DNA from: Penicillium oxalicum | Taxonomy: Eukaryota; Ascomycota; Eurotiomycetes; Eurotiales; Aspergillaceae | Direction of reading: 5' to 3' | Length of the DNA: 64,000 nucleotides | Assembly (NCBI RefSeq): GCF_001723175.1 | Contig: NC_064652.1 | Span: 1,984,001-2,048,000 of the forward strand | In this document: positions 52,883-63,206 of the stretch, one piece after another | Layout of the letters: each line of letters starts with the position of its first letter | Position numbering within the stretch: the first letter of the stretch is position 1 | Notes under the pieces: model-generated | Databases searched by the model: none | What the model saw: the letters and a program-made list of their open reading frames with translations, nothing else | Told to the model about the DNA's origin: nothing | Made by a program: the position numbers and the translations under genes

Positions 52883-53273
52883 ATGGTTCACAAAGTCCTC
52901 TTCTGGAGCGGCTTCGGTGCGTGACGTGCCCTCCCCTCACTTTGGTTCACCTCCAATTCGTGGAAGCCGGGCGTCCTCGAGCCCTCTCAGTGACTGAAGC
53001 TAACATGTTCACGCTTGATCAGGCATTGCCGTCCGCCTTTGGCAACTTGGCATCGAGATGCGCCCCATCCTCGCCAGGGAATCCCTTTGGGTCTACCCTC
53101 TCTTCGCCGGTGTTGGTGGCAGCTTCGGCTACTGGATGCAGGGTGTTGAGAACCGTCAGTTGAAGATGCTCGCTCAGCGACGAGAGGCTATTCTCGAGAA
53201 GCGCCGACGACGGGACGAGCGCGAAGCGCTCAGCAAGACCGAGGAAACCGCTGTCCTGGCCGCTGCATCATAA
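52883..53273 (+). CDS. atp21: Mitochondrial ATP synthase subunit e
   Basis: Two exons, 52883-52916 and 53023-53273, encode 94 residues; the intron is 106 nt with donor GTGCGT, branch-like GCTAAC and acceptor CAG. The product begins MVHKVLFWSGFGIAVRLWQL and then carries a Gly-rich transmembrane segment (YPLFAGVGGSFGYWMQGV) with a GxxxG-type pattern, followed by a basic, coiled-coil-prone C-terminus. This is the plan of ATP synthase subunit e (Atp21/Tim11), a peripheral membrane subunit that promotes dimerisation of F1Fo-ATP synthase and shaping of cristae. It is divergent from shg1 and convergent with zrg17. A plus-strand frame at 52,813 in the intron phase is a shadow. Confidence 0.93.
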
Positions 53274-53655
53274 GCGGCTGGTCTGCGTTTGAAGTGATGA
53301 TTTTTGCGGGAGTGAAAGCATTGCGTGTGTATTCATTCTTTTCTTTTTTTCTCTGTTCTTGACATGTACCAAAATTCCACGGTTCGATATCCATTCAACC
53401 TCGGAGAGCCGGCGCGGCTCAGCCGCCAGCCGATTGCGCAGTAGCAATTCTATTAGACTTTCTTCGTCCATCTTCAGATCCCCGCCTGGTGACGAACTGG
53501 TGGTCTTTTCCACCGACCTACGTGCTTCGCTCAGCGGCCCAACGACGTCAGCCCTCAGTCTCGACAGCCAAGCCAAACTGGATAAAGGGTTTACGTCTAG
53601 TGGGTTGAACTGGAATGTGGAAACATCCGGGAAGAAAAGTTCGTGTCTTGATACA
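53274..53655. other. Intergenic, convergent 3' ends of atp21 and zrg17
   Basis: This is a short shared 3' region with a T-rich tract around 53,336-53,354. No gene was seen. Confidence 0.5.
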
Positions 53656-55117
53656 TTAAGATCTCTCAATCGTGAACTGTAGAGAAACCTCCCATTTCTG
53701 ACCGCCAGTGCCATAACCACCACCGAGGCGGTTCCGAATCAGGCTAGAAATCTTTTCTCTCAAACGAGAAGTAGTCTCCTCCGATCCGCTCACGCGGATC
53801 TTCAGATTAGCCATACAGAGTCCATAATGCACTTGCCAGAAGCGTGCATCATCGACGCCGTGCACTGCCGGGTCGGCCTCAATGTCTTTGATCACCTCTG
53901 GCACGCCTGGCCCCGAGTAAGACATGAGCAGCATAGATCCCAGAGTCTTGACCAGCCGTACCCCGAGCACACACATTGAGATTGCAATTGTGCCGGAGAG
54001 AAGCTTATCAAGCCAATCGTAGATGCGGATCGAGACCAAGGGCAGCAAGAGCAAAAGTGTGGAACATGAAAGAGTCAGGAAGTGGGAGGGGTTGCTCAAT
54101 ACCGACGGCAGGGACTTGATGTACCCGAATCGCATGGCTTTTCCAATACGCGCGTGATTCTTCAGTCCAATTGCAGAGACGAGCGTCGAGGAGATGGCCA
54201 AGATGGCGGTGACATCCACACTCCCGATTGATGCTCGCTCATGGTCATGGTCATGATGTGGTTCATGGCCAGCCTTCTCGAGGAAATGTTGGAGGTTGTG
54301 AGAGATCAAATCCATGCCCATGAACAGGAGCAAGACACACATGGCAAATCCTGCCAGGACCTCGGTGCGTGCCAGCCCAAAGGGATGCCGGATGCTGGAC
54401 CGCTTCCACACCTCAAAGTTGCCCAGGACATCCACCGCCACGCAAAGTAGGGCCCCCAATGAGTCGAACAATATCAGGTGTGAAAGTGCAGTCATGGCGA
54501 GCGACCCATGCGCAGTCCAGAGAGTGTAAGCAGCAACGAACATGTGGCATACACTCCACCAGAATCGCGTCTTCTGCTCCCTCGACATGCTGGCGCGACA
54601 CTCCTTCCACGTCGGAATCGGCAGCGAGTTGGGCAAAGCCAAAGGCGCTCGCGGTGGAGGTTCGAGGAATATTTGATGCGAGATACTACTGTGTTTGTAC
54701 TTGTGACCACGACGCTGTCCGATATTCTAAAGAGACGGGTATGGTTTATCAGAATCCGGTTTACAAATACAAACGTCTGTCATGGCATACCGATTTGACC
54801 ACTGGACCCTTGGCCATGACGGTGGTGTTAAAATTGAACGGGCCCCCAGCGGCAGGATCACTAGATCCTGATTGTGCTGGAGTGCCATTGTCTACCCGCC
54901 CCGGACTGAGAGTGAATGATGATTTAGTCGGACTCCAGCGATCTGATGCCCCCTGATCCAGAGGCATCGTTCTGGGGAACGATTCTCTGAGGGGCGATAG
55001 AGCGTCACGATCCAGCGGCATTGTTGAATTGATTGAGGATTCATGATGTGCAGGAGCCTCGTCTGGTGGCGGAGTCGGCGTACGGGGCGGAATTGGCAGG
55101 GGGAGGTTTGAAGCCAT
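53656..55117 (-). CDS. zrg17: Zrg17-like zinc transporter of the cation diffusion facilitator family
   Basis: Two exons, 54791-55117 and 53656-54726, encode 465 residues; the intron is 64 nt, GTATGC...TAG. A second AG nine bases later inside NIGQ is also in frame, so the exact acceptor is tentative. The N-terminal 110 residues are Pro/Ser-rich and disordered. The membrane part begins around KHSSISHQIFLEPPPRAP and has about six helices, with a His-rich luminal/cytosolic loop (GHEPHHDHDHERAS). The usual CDF metal-site HxxxD is not intact: helix 2 has SHLILFDSLG and helix 5 SHFLTLSCST without the Asp. This fits Zrg17, the non-canonical partner of Msc2 in ER/Golgi zinc supply. The C-terminal domain is complete (RFWQVHYGLCMANLKIRV). 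The gene is divergent from dscA. Confidence 0.86.
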
Positions 55118-55498
55118 TATTACTCTGGCCGGACGGAGGTATCAACAGCGGCCAAGTGGGCAGGACATCGGCGGGGAAGAGAGGCGCGTCTCGGAAGCTC
55201 GCCAACTTTGGGAAAAGGAGATTGCGGAGGCTGTAGCAGCCTGAGAATCGAGGTGTCTACAAGTCTGTCGGAAGGGGCGGGGAGGCGACGGTCTCGACCG
55301 CATGTCAAGTACATCATCCACTCGGAGAAGACGCCGCAGGACTACCACCCTCGTCATTGATCGCAACGCGCATTTGCCAGCGGCGCGGTATATGAGACTC
55401 ACGCTTGACGTTCGCGCATCCCCTAGCTTTTTGTTAGCGATGCATCTTGCCTTTGTGTGCTGAGAAAGAGATTCCGATGCAGCAATCTCGTGGCGTCG
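55118..55498. promoter_or_regulatory. Shared intergenic region of zrg17 and dscA
   Basis: These 381 bases lie between divergent starts. A minus-strand frame at 55,142-55,402 has no domain. No specific regulatory site is claimed. Confidence 0.45.
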
Positions 55499-57913
55499 AT
55501 GGATAACCGTGGCTCTTTCTTCTTCTTTCTGCTGGTATTCTACCTACTCCTCAGCTCTCAGTCACGCCCTCCACTCATCGATGAGGATCGAGAGCGCCAG
55601 CGCGCGCTCAACAGAGAGCAACATGCGCTGCAGCTACTGAATGAATCCAGGTATGGAGACTTTGACCCGCCGGCGGATCGATGGCTTCCATCCTTGGGTT
55701 TACGCGCGAACGATACTTTCGCGTGGGATCTTCTTCCACAAGTCCAAGATCGTGTCCGGTACCAGATTCAATCTGCCATCGCTGCCACGGGTGTCGAAAC
55801 GCCCCAGGATCTCGACCAAATCTCTCTTACTCCATCAACGAATCTGACTAAGCTGTTCCTCCCGGTATACCGCAACGTCACGGGAAAGCTTCGAGGAGAC
55901 TGGGTCCGCAGGTCTGATGTCCAGCGTCGTATTCCTCTGAACATTTCGGCGATCACCCTGGAGCATGAATATTATGAGGCCGAGTTCAGTTCCAACATCA
56001 CGGGCAATGACGGCACGTTTCACTTTGACATAGAAGAGGGCGCCGGGGAAGACCTTCGCATAGGGGAGTCGCTCGTCCGAGAGATCCGGGCGAGCCTTTC
56101 AGTCGAGGGGAACGATTTCTGGGGTAGCAGCTGGGACATGCCGCTGTTTGGTGTACATTTCCCTGAAAATGGAGGCATTCTTCTGACTACCACGAGTGAG
56201 AAATTCGCCGGCATCTTCTCTTTGCCTCACTTTGCGCTCTCTGCCGACACCTCTGAGATGTCTCACAAGTTATTGATGAAGTCGCTCATCAATACAATGT
56301 CCCGCAACCAGTCTCTGCACCCGTCGTTCTTCCCATGGTCCACGTTGTCAGGGACTGAACAGGCTGAATTCCTAGCACCAAAATGCGAGCACATCGTTTA
56401 TCTCCAGCAGCATCCAGTCGTGATCAAAGAGAATGTTGCCGATCGATTGATGCTTGACCGGATGGAGCAGGAACTGAGGTTCCCTGTGGGAGCCCCTATC
56501 CCTGATCCTCCGCTCATGGTCATGTCAGCTGTCATCTTTTCTCCTGACTGCGGGTACATACTCGAGTCGAAAAGTGCCCCGGAATTCCCACCCACTGACT
56601 CGCTCTATTTGACGGGTCCCAAACTGGAAGAGTATGGCAAGTATGCAGCGCGCCTCCTTTTTGTGACCTGCGGCGTCTTCGTTGGGCAAATTGCCCTGTT
56701 GCTACGACAGATCAAAGAAGCGTCCACTCCTTCTACGAGAAGCCGCATCAGTTTCTACACCATTGCGTTGATGGCACTTGGGGACGGGCTGATCTTGACG
56801 TTCATTACACTGGAGCTTCATGCCGCCGTATCTTTCTTGGTGACCTCCACGGCTCTGTTCCTGGCCTTCCTTTCCGTCAGTTACATCGGTATGAAATTCA
56901 TGATGGAGATCTGGACCGTTCAAGAGCCTGAGCGTCGTGAAGAACGGCCTGCAAATCTGCCAACGCCCACCACGCGCCCGGCAACCCTTCCGTTGCCTGC
57001 AACCGCGCCAGTGCGGGACACGGGGGCCACGCCCGTCATCTTGACCCCGGATCAAGACCCGCCGGCCGACGAGACGGACCCACCACCCACCACCAATCGA
57101 CCAGTCGCCCCCACACCCAGCCAGCTTCGCACCGATGTGGGCTCAATGTATGCGCGCTTCTACCTGGCGTTCTTTGGACTGTTTATCATCACAATCTTTG
57201 CGATGCTCCTGCCTCGGCGAGCTGCTGCCATCTATGCGCGCGCAATAGCTGGGATCTATCTTTCGTTCTGGGTCCCTCAAATCTACCGTAATGTGATGCG
57301 CAACTGTCGCAAAGCACTGCGGTGGGAATTCGTCATCGGACAAAGTGTCTTGCGACTCTTCCCATTCGTATATTTCTGGACAACTCGTGGAAATATACTG
57401 TTCATTCGTCCGGATTGGATCACTGCCCTGGTCATGGCGGGATGGGTTTGGATTCAAGCGTGGACCCTGGCCAGCCAAGACGTTCTGGGACCTCGCTTCT
57501 TCGTTCCTCATGGCTGGGCCCCTCCTGCCTATGATTACCACCCCACACTGCGCGATAGTCCAGAGACTGACGCGGACTTGGAATCCGGGAACGTTCTGTC
57601 CATCACCTCTCTGCGGGCCGACGAACGTGACCTCATCGCCGAGACCAAGGACGATGGAAAGCTCAAGTCCAACTACCGCAAAAAGGTCGTCTTTGATTGC
57701 GCTATCTGCATGCAAGACATAGAGATCCCGGTGCTCTCGGGACCGACTTCTGCTGGCGGAAGTAGCGTCACTGAGGGTGCTTCGAACATTCTGAGTCGCC
57801 GCATGTACATGGTTACTCCATGTCGACACATATTCCACACCGCCTGTTTGGAAAGTTGGATGCGGCTCCGCTTACAGTGTCCCATCTGCCGTGAAACGAT
57901 TCCTCCTGTATAG
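55499..57913 (+). CDS. dscA: Dsc E3 ubiquitin ligase complex subunit DscA (Tul1-like)
   Basis: Intronless, 804 residues from the Met at 55499 (MDNRGSFFFFLLVFYLLL), preferred over the upstream 55457 Met because it directly starts the signal/anchor segment. A luminal domain of about 350 residues contains several N-glycosylation sequons (for example NLT, NVT, NIS, NIT). Roughly seven transmembrane helices follow (from about residue 390 to 685), interrupted by a Pro/Thr-rich cytosolic loop. The C-terminus is a RING-H2 finger: CAICMQDIEIP then CRHIFHTACLESW and CPIC, with all eight zinc ligands present. DscA/Tul1 is the catalytic E3 of the Golgi Dsc complex, which cleaves SREBP in Aspergillus and degrades membrane proteins, and is tied to hypoxia and azole tolerance. 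The neighbouring zrg17 is unrelated in pathway. Confidence 0.95.
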   Translation: MDNRGSFFFFLLVFYLLLSSQSRPPLIDEDRERQRALNREQHALQLLNESRYGDFDPPADRWLPSLGLRANDTFAWDLLPQVQDRVRYQIQSAIAATGVETPQDLDQISLTPSTNLTKLFLPVYRNVTGKLRGDWVRRSDVQRRIPLNISAITLEHEYYEAEFSSNITGNDGTFHFDIEEGAGEDLRIGESLVREIRASLSVEGNDFWGSSWDMPLFGVHFPENGGILLTTTSEKFAGIFSLPHFALSADTSEMSHKLLMKSLINTMSRNQSLHPSFFPWSTLSGTEQAEFLAPKCEHIVYLQQHPVVIKENVADRLMLDRMEQELRFPVGAPIPDPPLMVMSAVIFSPDCGYILESKSAPEFPPTDSLYLTGPKLEEYGKYAARLLFVTCGVFVGQIALLLRQIKEASTPSTRSRISFYTIALMALGDGLILTFITLELHAAVSFLVTSTALFLAFLSVSYIGMKFMMEIWTVQEPERREERPANLPTPTTRPATLPLPATAPVRDTGATPVILTPDQDPPADETDPPPTTNRPVAPTPSQLRTDVGSMYARFYLAFFGLFIITIFAMLLPRRAAAIYARAIAGIYLSFWVPQIYRNVMRNCRKALRWEFVIGQSVLRLFPFVYFWTTRGNILFIRPDWITALVMAGWVWIQAWTLASQDVLGPRFFVPHGWAPPAYDYHPTLRDSPETDADLESGNVLSITSLRADERDLIAETKDDGKLKSNYRKKVVFDCAICMQDIEIPVLSGPTSAGGSSVTEGASNILSRRMYMVTPCRHIFHTACLESWMRLRLQCPICRETIPPV

Positions 57914-58536
57914 ACCTTTTATCAGAACAGACATGCTAGAGATGATATGATGCATTTCTTGGAGATTTAGAAAAGATTGTCACTTTTGAATTTGAGCCGT
58001 TGTTTGCCGAGCATCCCTAAGTAGGAGGTACTCAGCTTTGATATCTGTGCATCCCGCCGTGACCGGGTGCTTTTTCGTTCTTCTCCGTCTCCGGAACAAT
58101 GACGGGACCGGGGGCTTCCAATTACTGAAGGTCGCCGATCAGGGCCGCCGTTCCCGACGGTCACGCTGAATGCGTGGGCTTCATAGCCACTGAACATTCC
58201 CCTAGTCATGCATCGACGAAGAAGGGGAGGAACGATGTCAATAGGGCGTTGGCATATTGTAGTCACTGACCAACTCCCTGTCTTCTGCTAGAATTTACAG
58301 TTGAAGCGAGCTGCCTGTCACCGGTCAACGGCGCTGTGCTAGACAAAATCGAATTAGAAAGAAACAATAGCGCTATATCTTGCTGCGGCCGTAGAGGGCC
58401 TCGCACGTTCATAGCATTGTTGAAAAATATTTGTCTCAATGGACCCTGTGTATAGCGTAATATCACAAATCACATAAATAGAAACTCGTCTCGATCGCCC
58501 GTCGTTCTTTTTTTTTTCGTACGTATAATTCCATGT
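57914..58536. other. Intergenic, convergent 3' ends of dscA and gcvH
   Basis: These are 623 bases without a supported gene. Confidence 0.45.
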
Positions 58537-59283
58537 TTACTGGTCGAGAGTCTCATTGTAAGCCGCCTCATCAAGCAGAGCATCGAGAGCAGCCACGTCT
58601 GCGACCTCGATCTCGGCGATCCAGCCCTCACCCTCGGGGCTGGCGTTGATCGTCTTTGCATTGTCCTCCAGGACGACGTTACCCCGGATGACCTTTCCAG
58701 CCACGGGAGAGAGGACGTCGGAGGCAGACTTCACCGACTCAACAGCTCCCACGGGCTCACCGGGGCCGACCTCGAGATCGACTTCGGGGAGCTCAACGAA
58801 AACGACGTCGCCCAAAGAGTGAGCAGCGTAATTGGTGATGCCGATTTTGGCTACGAGACTGTATCAGCTTCCATGACTTTTGAGGAATTGTTGTCCAAAA
58901 CATGGGGACCATTGATCAATTGACTCACCGGTGTTGCTGCCTTCAACGAGCTCGATCCATTCGTGCGACTCGGTATACTTCTTCACCTGAGCTATCAACG
59001 CCCAATTCACAACGTTAGTATGCCACGGGGGAAAGATGATCCAGATTGTTTTGCCAAAAGAACCATTTTCATTTGTAAAGGCAATTCTCTCAAGCGACAA
59101 TCATAATGACCTCGCCGAAAGGGTTCAAGGCGCGCAGGACGACTCACCGAGTGGGCTCTGGGAGAAGCTCCGGGTTCCCCGCGGGAAGCGGAAAGCAGGT
59201 GCAGCGCGGCAGGTGGAAGCAAGAGGCTTCTGAGCCAAGGCACGAGAAGCCAAGGGGCGAATGGAGCGAGCAATGGAGGCCAT
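58537..59283 (-). CDS. gcvH: Glycine cleavage system H protein
   Basis: Three exons, 59148-59283, 58929-58991 and 58537-58850, encode 170 residues; the introns are 156 nt (with a TACTAAC branch) and 78 nt, and both donors are GTGAGT. Residues 1-45 are a mitochondrial presequence with evenly spaced Arg and Ser (SIARSIRPLASRALA). The mature part begins QVKKYTESHEWIELVEGSN and contains the lipoyl-attachment stretch AVESVKSASD, where the Lys receives the lipoyl arm. H protein carries the aminomethyl intermediate between P, T and L proteins in mitochondria, producing 5,10-methylene-THF, CO2 and NH3. The 63-nt middle exon encodes 21 residues and is easy to miss. The gene is divergent from mrp17. 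Confidence 0.96.
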
Positions 59284-59530
59284 TTTGGAATTGTGAAGAG
59301 GGAGTAATCAAAAGTAAAAAGAGAAAGTCGAAGAGAGGAAAGAGCGAGGGTTTAAGTGCAAGGAAGATGGGGTGCTTTCCCCGGCGGAGTTGCGTCGCAT
59401 CGATAAGAGAGCGCCAAGACCGTCCGATAAGCCTAATCAGCTCCGACCTCGTCGGAATTTTGCGCCACGCTAACGCTTTCGCCGAAACTGACACTGATTC
59501 ACTGGGTCTCTGCGCCAACTTGTCGATGCC

Positions 59531-60054
59531 ATGTTGTACGAATTGATTGCCATTGTATGTGGAAACGAGGCCTCTGCAATGAAAATGCCACGTCCAAGCT
59601 GTTCATGACTAACGCGTGGGCTTTTGCTCCCCCGATAGGTCCGCCCCGGCAGCCTCAACGAGGTTCGCGAGTATGTTTCCATCAGCAGCCACGCCTCCTC
59701 CCATCCTGTGTTTTACCGATTGTGAATATTGACCGACTCTCCAGGATTGCCCGTAATGCCGGCTTGCAAGTCATTCGTTCTGGCGGTGTTGTGCGTGGCT
59801 TTACCAACTGGGGCGCCTTCCGCCTGCCCAAGGTCACGACCAAGCATCAAGCCCGATACAGCGAGGGCCACCACTTTATCATGCGTTTTGATGCTTCCGG
59901 CCCTGTTCAATCCTCCATCCGCCGCACATTAGGACTTGATCCGCGTATGATCAACTTCTCCGTGGTCAAGCTCGGCGACAAGCTTGAAGAGATCAAGGAT
60001 GTCGAGGGCAAAGTTGAATGGAACAAGACTCGAAGCATTGCCGATTCCATCTAG
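59531..60054 (+). CDS. mrp17: Mitochondrial small-subunit ribosomal protein bS6m (Mrp17)
   Basis: Three exons, 59531-59554, 59639-59670 and 59745-60054, encode 121 residues; the introns are 84 and 74 nt with GTATGT donors. The first two exons are only 24 and 32 nt. Joining them gives MLYELIAIVRPGSLNEVREI, the beta-strand start of the S6 fold, which continues as QVIRSGGVVRGFTNWG and ends in the helix and strand around PRMINFSVVKLG. bS6m lies in the platform of the mitochondrial small subunit next to the S18 protein. No separate presequence is visible, which is usual for this protein. It is divergent from gcvH, with 247 bp between starts. Confidence 0.94.
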
Positions 60055-61724
60055 ACGGTCCATCTTTTCTTTCTCCAACCTTATGGAAGTGACTTGATCT
60101 GGAGTAGAATGGCCTGCTCCGTTTTGCCGCTAGGGGGCCACCGTTCTGCCTGCATGCCCTTTTCTCGTTTTTCTCTTCTCTTTCTTTTGTATCATTATGG
60201 CATGGGACTTGCTTTTGGCACACTGATTCGAGCATGTGAGCACTTCTGGCGCAATTTGTATACTATCTAAGCTGGAATTATTTGTTTCGATTTCTCATCC
60301 CCTCCATGTACGGTGGCAGCTACATGGAGCTCCGTTGTACCCAAGGAGGTCAACAAGAATTAGCACATCATTATTCAACTAGCTCCCTCTGGCGGGACGA
60401 TGAGTCTTGCCAACAATATGGGCGAAACTTGATGCTTTACGGCGGCAGACTCTGGAACCCGTTTACTAGTAGTATTGATCATGTCGACCTGGGGTTTTCA
60501 TCATATGGATGTAGGTACCAAGCCGGTGTAGTGGCCAGCTTGTCTTCCGGATCTAGGGAACCTGTCTGGTGTCTTTTGACCTCTAAGTCTTTACCAATCT
60601 GTCACGCCGCTGCAGTACTCCTTCGCGTTGGATCTGTCACATGTCAGTGGCCTACATCAGCATACGGAGACTGGTCATGAATATGGGATCAACGTTGATA
60701 CCCTGCACGATATTCCCGCAACATCCCTTTTAGTATCCGCATAAGGCTAGCAATTATTGCAGAGCTGGGCGAATGCCCCTCACCAGAGGGAGGTCGATAA
60801 CGGGATGGCAACTCGGGCAGGTACATTGAACATCCTCCTGAATTTCTTGCTAATTATCTATCTCGGCGAGCCCTTACGGCGAGATTGAATTCCTACAGAT
60901 CCTAGGTTCAATTCTGAAAAAGGCATTGGACCAGCGTATCATTCGCGAGGCCGCCAGAGACTGCGGCATCTGGCGAGTTGATGGCACTAAGTTTGTTGAT
61001 ACCCTCGCTGCCAAGCGAGTCGTACCTGATCTAGATACGTCTGATCTGGGTGCCTTTTTGAATGTCCCTTCCAACTGTTGCCAATCGATCCGATCAAGCT
61101 ACTGCATTCACCGTCTTTAATACCAGAGAACCCCTCCCACATCAGCCTATGCGATCAAACGAAAGTGCAGGAAGCTGATTCGAAGCATGCATAATCCGCA
61201 GAAGCTTCTTCAAAACATTCATCACACTAAGCACCATCTCAAGGCGAAGCATGAAGATGCTTTAATGAGATACTTGAGATTTGTTGGCTTTTTTTTTGGC
61301 ATACATCCGAATTTGAATGAATGGCTTTAGTTCGAGAGAAGTTCGGCTGGTGGGTGATAATCCGGCTGATATCACTACCGACTCAGTAGTACTGAGTGCC
61401 CCCATTGCAGTATACTTACGTAGGCCACTGATGTGGGCCCTGAGGTCGTTTCGATTAACACGTGATATCTGACGTAAGACTTCGCTCCTCAGACACGTGA
61501 TTACACCGAGGCCCAGGCGTGACAGCGTTGCCGTTGCCGTCCGGGTCGGGGGCCCGCTGGATCGCGCGTGCTGTTCGGGTGGGTTGGCTCCAACTTGTGG
61601 CTCTCGGGGCTGGACCTCACTTCAATCCATCCTCAGCACATCTGGAGTCAGCTTCGACCGGTCTTTGGCATAGTCAAGCTTCCCCAGCAGTGGCTATGAA
61701 GATTCTACTGAATTGATTGCAATC
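60055..61724. other. Gene-free stretch with one possible coding relic
   Basis: This is 1.67 kb between mrp17 and the lipase gene. A frame from 60,889 to 61,120 reads smoothly as protein (IEFLQILGSILKKALDQRII) but has no start, a stop just upstream, and no recognised family; it may be a decayed gene piece. Other frames (60,282-60,680) look random. Confidence 0.35.
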
Positions 61725-63206
61725 ATGCACAAAACTCTCCTGCTGGTTTTCATTCACGGTTTCAAGGTATGCCACCGAGAAGGGTCCTATTGTACTTCCA
61801 CGTCCTACATCTGTTTGGCTTTCCAGCACGACTCGAGCGAGATCGAGTAGCGCTGACATGGACGTCTCAGGGAGGTGATGACACCTTTGCCACTTTCCCG
61901 GAGAAGCTGCGAACGGTAGTGGGCAAGGCTCTTCCGGCAGTCAAAGTTGTGACGGCCGTCTATCCCAAGTATGAAACCAAGGGCGATTTAAAAGAATGTG
62001 TAGCGCGATTTCGAGATTGGTAAGAGACCCATACTGAATTTCGATTCTGTTTTCGAGCGTAAACCAATTGGAATTTCTTTGTTCGTGGTCCAATCTAGGC
62101 TGCAAAACACAGTCATCGATCTTGAAGTCGCAAATCAGACTGCATCGCCAACTGTCGATCCCTCTGTCCACGTGTTTCTGCTTGGGCACTCTATGGGAGG
62201 TATTGTGGCTGCCGAAACTCTTCTGCTGGTTGCAAGTGAACAGCCCATTCCGTCTGGAACATCGAGTTCATTGCCCACGGGGGAGACGGAGGCAGAATCG
62301 CCGATCCTAGAGCCAGGCACTTTCATGTTTCCCCATGTCCAAGGTGTCTTGGCCTTTGATACTCCGTTCCTCGGGATTGCTCCTGGAGTTGTATCATACG
62401 GGGCGGAAGGTCACTATCGCAATGCCACGACAGCCTACAATACTTTCTCGGAGGTTGCAGGACTCTTCGGCTATGGAAAGAATGCGTCGGGCAGCGCAAA
62501 TTCCACGTCCCAGCAAGAGGCACCCAAGCCTCTGCCTCCGAGTGCCGATGCAGCAGCAGCCCCGTCGTGGCAGCGCTGGGGCAGATACGCCATGTTTGCT
62601 GGAGCAGCCGGCGCAGTGGCAGCCGGTGGTGCCGCTGCTCTCTATTCTCAGAGACAAAATTTGACCGCAGGCTTCACCTGGGTGTCCTCTCATCTCGAAT
62701 TTGTCGGTTGTCTGGCGCGGCCATCGGAGCTAAAGCGGCGTCTCGAAGGACTGGTGCGTGTCCAAGAAGATCGTGGAATCCGATCTGTCAATTTTTTCAC
62801 CTGCCTCGGAAAAGGTGCCGGGAATCTGGTGGCGGAGACGCAAACGGGTAAGACTTCATTCAGCCAGAAAATTATCCGATCAAAGAACAGGACCTTTTGT
62901 TTGCTCCCCGAGGAGGTTGAGCATGGCGAAGGCTCAACTCCAGATGGCCTGAAGTGGACAAAAGCGGTGAACGACCAGGCAAGTGATGAAGTTCAGGCAC
63001 ATGTGAGCATGTTCCTTCCCAAGGACAATCCGGCTTTCTTGGATCTCCTCCGCGAAGCCAGCATGAACTTAGTCTCGTCGATCGACAGAGGCTGGTACGA
63101 TTCCTCCAGTGGACCGGCCGATGTAGAAGATCCTCCTCAGCCAGCCGGTCCCGTGGATGACTTTGTTGCGGATGACGATGTTGTAGTTGTGAAGGGACAA
63201 CGCTGA
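61725..63206 (+). CDS. Alpha/beta-hydrolase lipase, DUF676 family
   Basis: Three exons, 61725-61766, 61871-62019 and 62099-63206, encode 432 residues; the introns are 104 nt (GTATGC) and 79 nt (GTAAGA). The N-terminus MHKTLLLVFIHGFKGGDDTF contains the oxyanion-hole HGFKG turn, and FLLGHSMGG (about residue 97) is the nucleophile elbow with the catalytic Ser. A hydrophobic segment, MFAGAAGAVAAGGAAALY (about 228-245), suggests one membrane span or a tight membrane contact. The C-terminal part with VQAHVSMFLPKDNP holds the likely catalytic His. Relatives act as serine esterases or lipases of uncertain substrate. A 43-nt GT...AG segment at 62,848-62,890 would shift the frame if spliced, so it is treated as coding. 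The C-terminus is acidic. Confidence 0.9.

Noticed and set aside
60282..60680. 132-codon plus-strand frame
   Set aside because: Composition looks random, no domain, no exon partners.
62848..62890. Possible 43-nt intron (GTAAGA...AACAG) inside the lipase gene
   Set aside because: Too short for a usual intron here, and its removal would shift the frame away from the conserved end HVSMFLPKDNP.
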